Below are positions 5,326 to 5,897 of a DNA stretch of 5,897 bases, in pieces (position 1 is the first letter of the stretch; each line of letters starts with the position of its first letter). The DNA lies in contig JAQBWJ010000168.1 in assembly GCA_027625215.1 (NCBI GenBank), positions 1 through 5,897 of the forward strand. The letters run 5' to 3'. The stretch is from Candidatus Poribacteria bacterium. GTDB taxonomy: Bacteria > Poribacteria > WGA-4E > GCA-2687025. Below the pieces are notes generated by a model. It worked only from the letters and a program-made list of their open reading frames with translations, searched no databases and was not told the origin of the DNA. The position numbers and the translations under genes are program-made.

Positions 5326-5897
5326 ATGATTCGCTCCGGTGAACCGAAGCACAAGATTTGCCGCAAGGCGGGCTACTGCCTGTGGAACAACTCGAAATGC
5401 CCCGCCTCGCGCGGCAAGCAGACCCCTCCGGGAGAACACGGGCGCAAAAGTTTCCGCCGCTCCGACTACTCCCGCATGTTGTTCGAGAAGCAGAAACTCC
5501 GCTACACCTACAACGTCTCCGAGAAGCAGTTCCGGCTGACGTTCGACAAGGCGAAGCAGATGCGCGGCGTTACCGCCGAAAACTTGATCGGGCTGTTGGA
5601 AACGCGGCTCGACACGATCATTTTTCGCGCCGGGTACGCCTCGTCGCCGTTTCAAGCGCGGCAGTTGGTCGGACACGGACATTTTCGGTTGGACGGGCAG
5701 AAGGTCGATGTGCCGTCGATCCAAGTGAAGCCGGGTCAAGTGATCTCCGTGCGCGACAAGTCGAAGAACCACGACTGGGCGCAGGTCGGGCTCGACCGCT
5801 TGGGCGAAACGCCTGCCCCGTACCTCGAAATCAACCGCGATACGGGTCAAATCCGCTTGGCGGAAGTTCCCGCCATCGAGCAAGTCCCCATCGGCGG
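5326..5897 (+). CDS. rpsD: 30S ribosomal protein S4, partial at the C-terminus
   Basis: S4 binds 16S rRNA early in assembly of the small subunit and shapes the mRNA entry and decoding region. About 190 residues are visible of a usual 200-210; the stop lies beyond the window. The N-terminal domain reads KHKICRKAGYC...TPPGEHGRKSFRRSDYSRMLFEKQKLRYTYNVSEKQFR, matching the family's PPGQHG and LSDYGxQLREKQKxR core. The S4 RNA-binding domain follows: LETRLDTIIFRAGYASSPFQARQLVGHGHFRLDGQKVDVPSIQVKPGQVISV. The ATG at 5326 aligns position for position with the normal S4 start (R3, P7, K8, C12, G16) and has AAGGA 10 bases upstream; an in-frame ATG at 5275 would add 17 unmatched residues. The zinc-site cysteines are only partly kept: H9 replaces the usual first Cys, with C12, C18 and C25 present. 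The gene has its own promoter region and is not preceded by rpsM-rpsK as in many bacteria. Confidence 0.96.
   Translation, partial: MIRSGEPKHKICRKAGYCLWNNSKCPASRGKQTPPGEHGRKSFRRSDYSRMLFEKQKLRYTYNVSEKQFRLTFDKAKQMRGVTAENLIGLLETRLDTIIFRAGYASSPFQARQLVGHGHFRLDGQKVDVPSIQVKPGQVISVRDKSKNHDWAQVGLDRLGETPAPYLEINRDTGQIRLAEVPAIEQVPIG

Noticed and set aside
5134..5883. A 249-codon open frame on the minus strand opposite rpsD
   Set aside because: It covers rpsD, which is unmistakable, and has no recognisable pattern or ribosome binding site.

Overview
The window is a GC-rich bacterial chromosomal fragment with seven protein-coding genes, two of them cut by the window edges, and no sign of phage, insertion sequences, CRISPR or RNA genes. 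The presence of rpsD (ribosomal protein S4) argues for chromosome rather than plasmid. The host cannot be fixed from sequence alone. Strong G/C at third codon positions, a GT3/GT5-like glycogen synthase and a divergent S4 suggest an uncultured bacterium, perhaps of an Armatimonadota-like lineage; this is a weak inference.

Left part (1-2207, minus strand): a glycogen-synthase-like glycosyltransferase is followed, with a 4-base ATGA overlap, by an aminoglycoside-phosphotransferase-fold kinase that runs off the left edge. The kinase has an apparent one-base frame break close to its start. The two look translationally coupled and may act together in sugar or glycogen metabolism.

Middle (2356-3863): a plus-strand GNAT acetyltransferase gene diverges from the glycosyltransferase gene. 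It converges on a minus-strand two-gene unit, a DUF433 antitoxin-like gene overlapping a DUF5615 PIN-like toxin gene by 26 bases. This unit has its own candidate extended -10 promoter and inverted repeats that could be its operator.

Right part (3937-5897): a minus-strand BMP-family substrate-binding lipoprotein has a good promoter. It is separated by a 345-base divergent intergenic region from rpsD, which reads rightwards off the window. The intergenic region holds one promoter for each gene. The rpsD leader is about 150 nt and contains a hairpin and a small terminator-like structure ending in seven Ts, so leader-mediated control of S4 is plausible.

No clearly new system is visible. The points most worth a second look are the toxin-antitoxin unit with its operator-like repeats, the rpsD leader, the altered zinc-site residues of S4, the kinase frame break, and the BMP lipoprotein without adjacent transporter genes.
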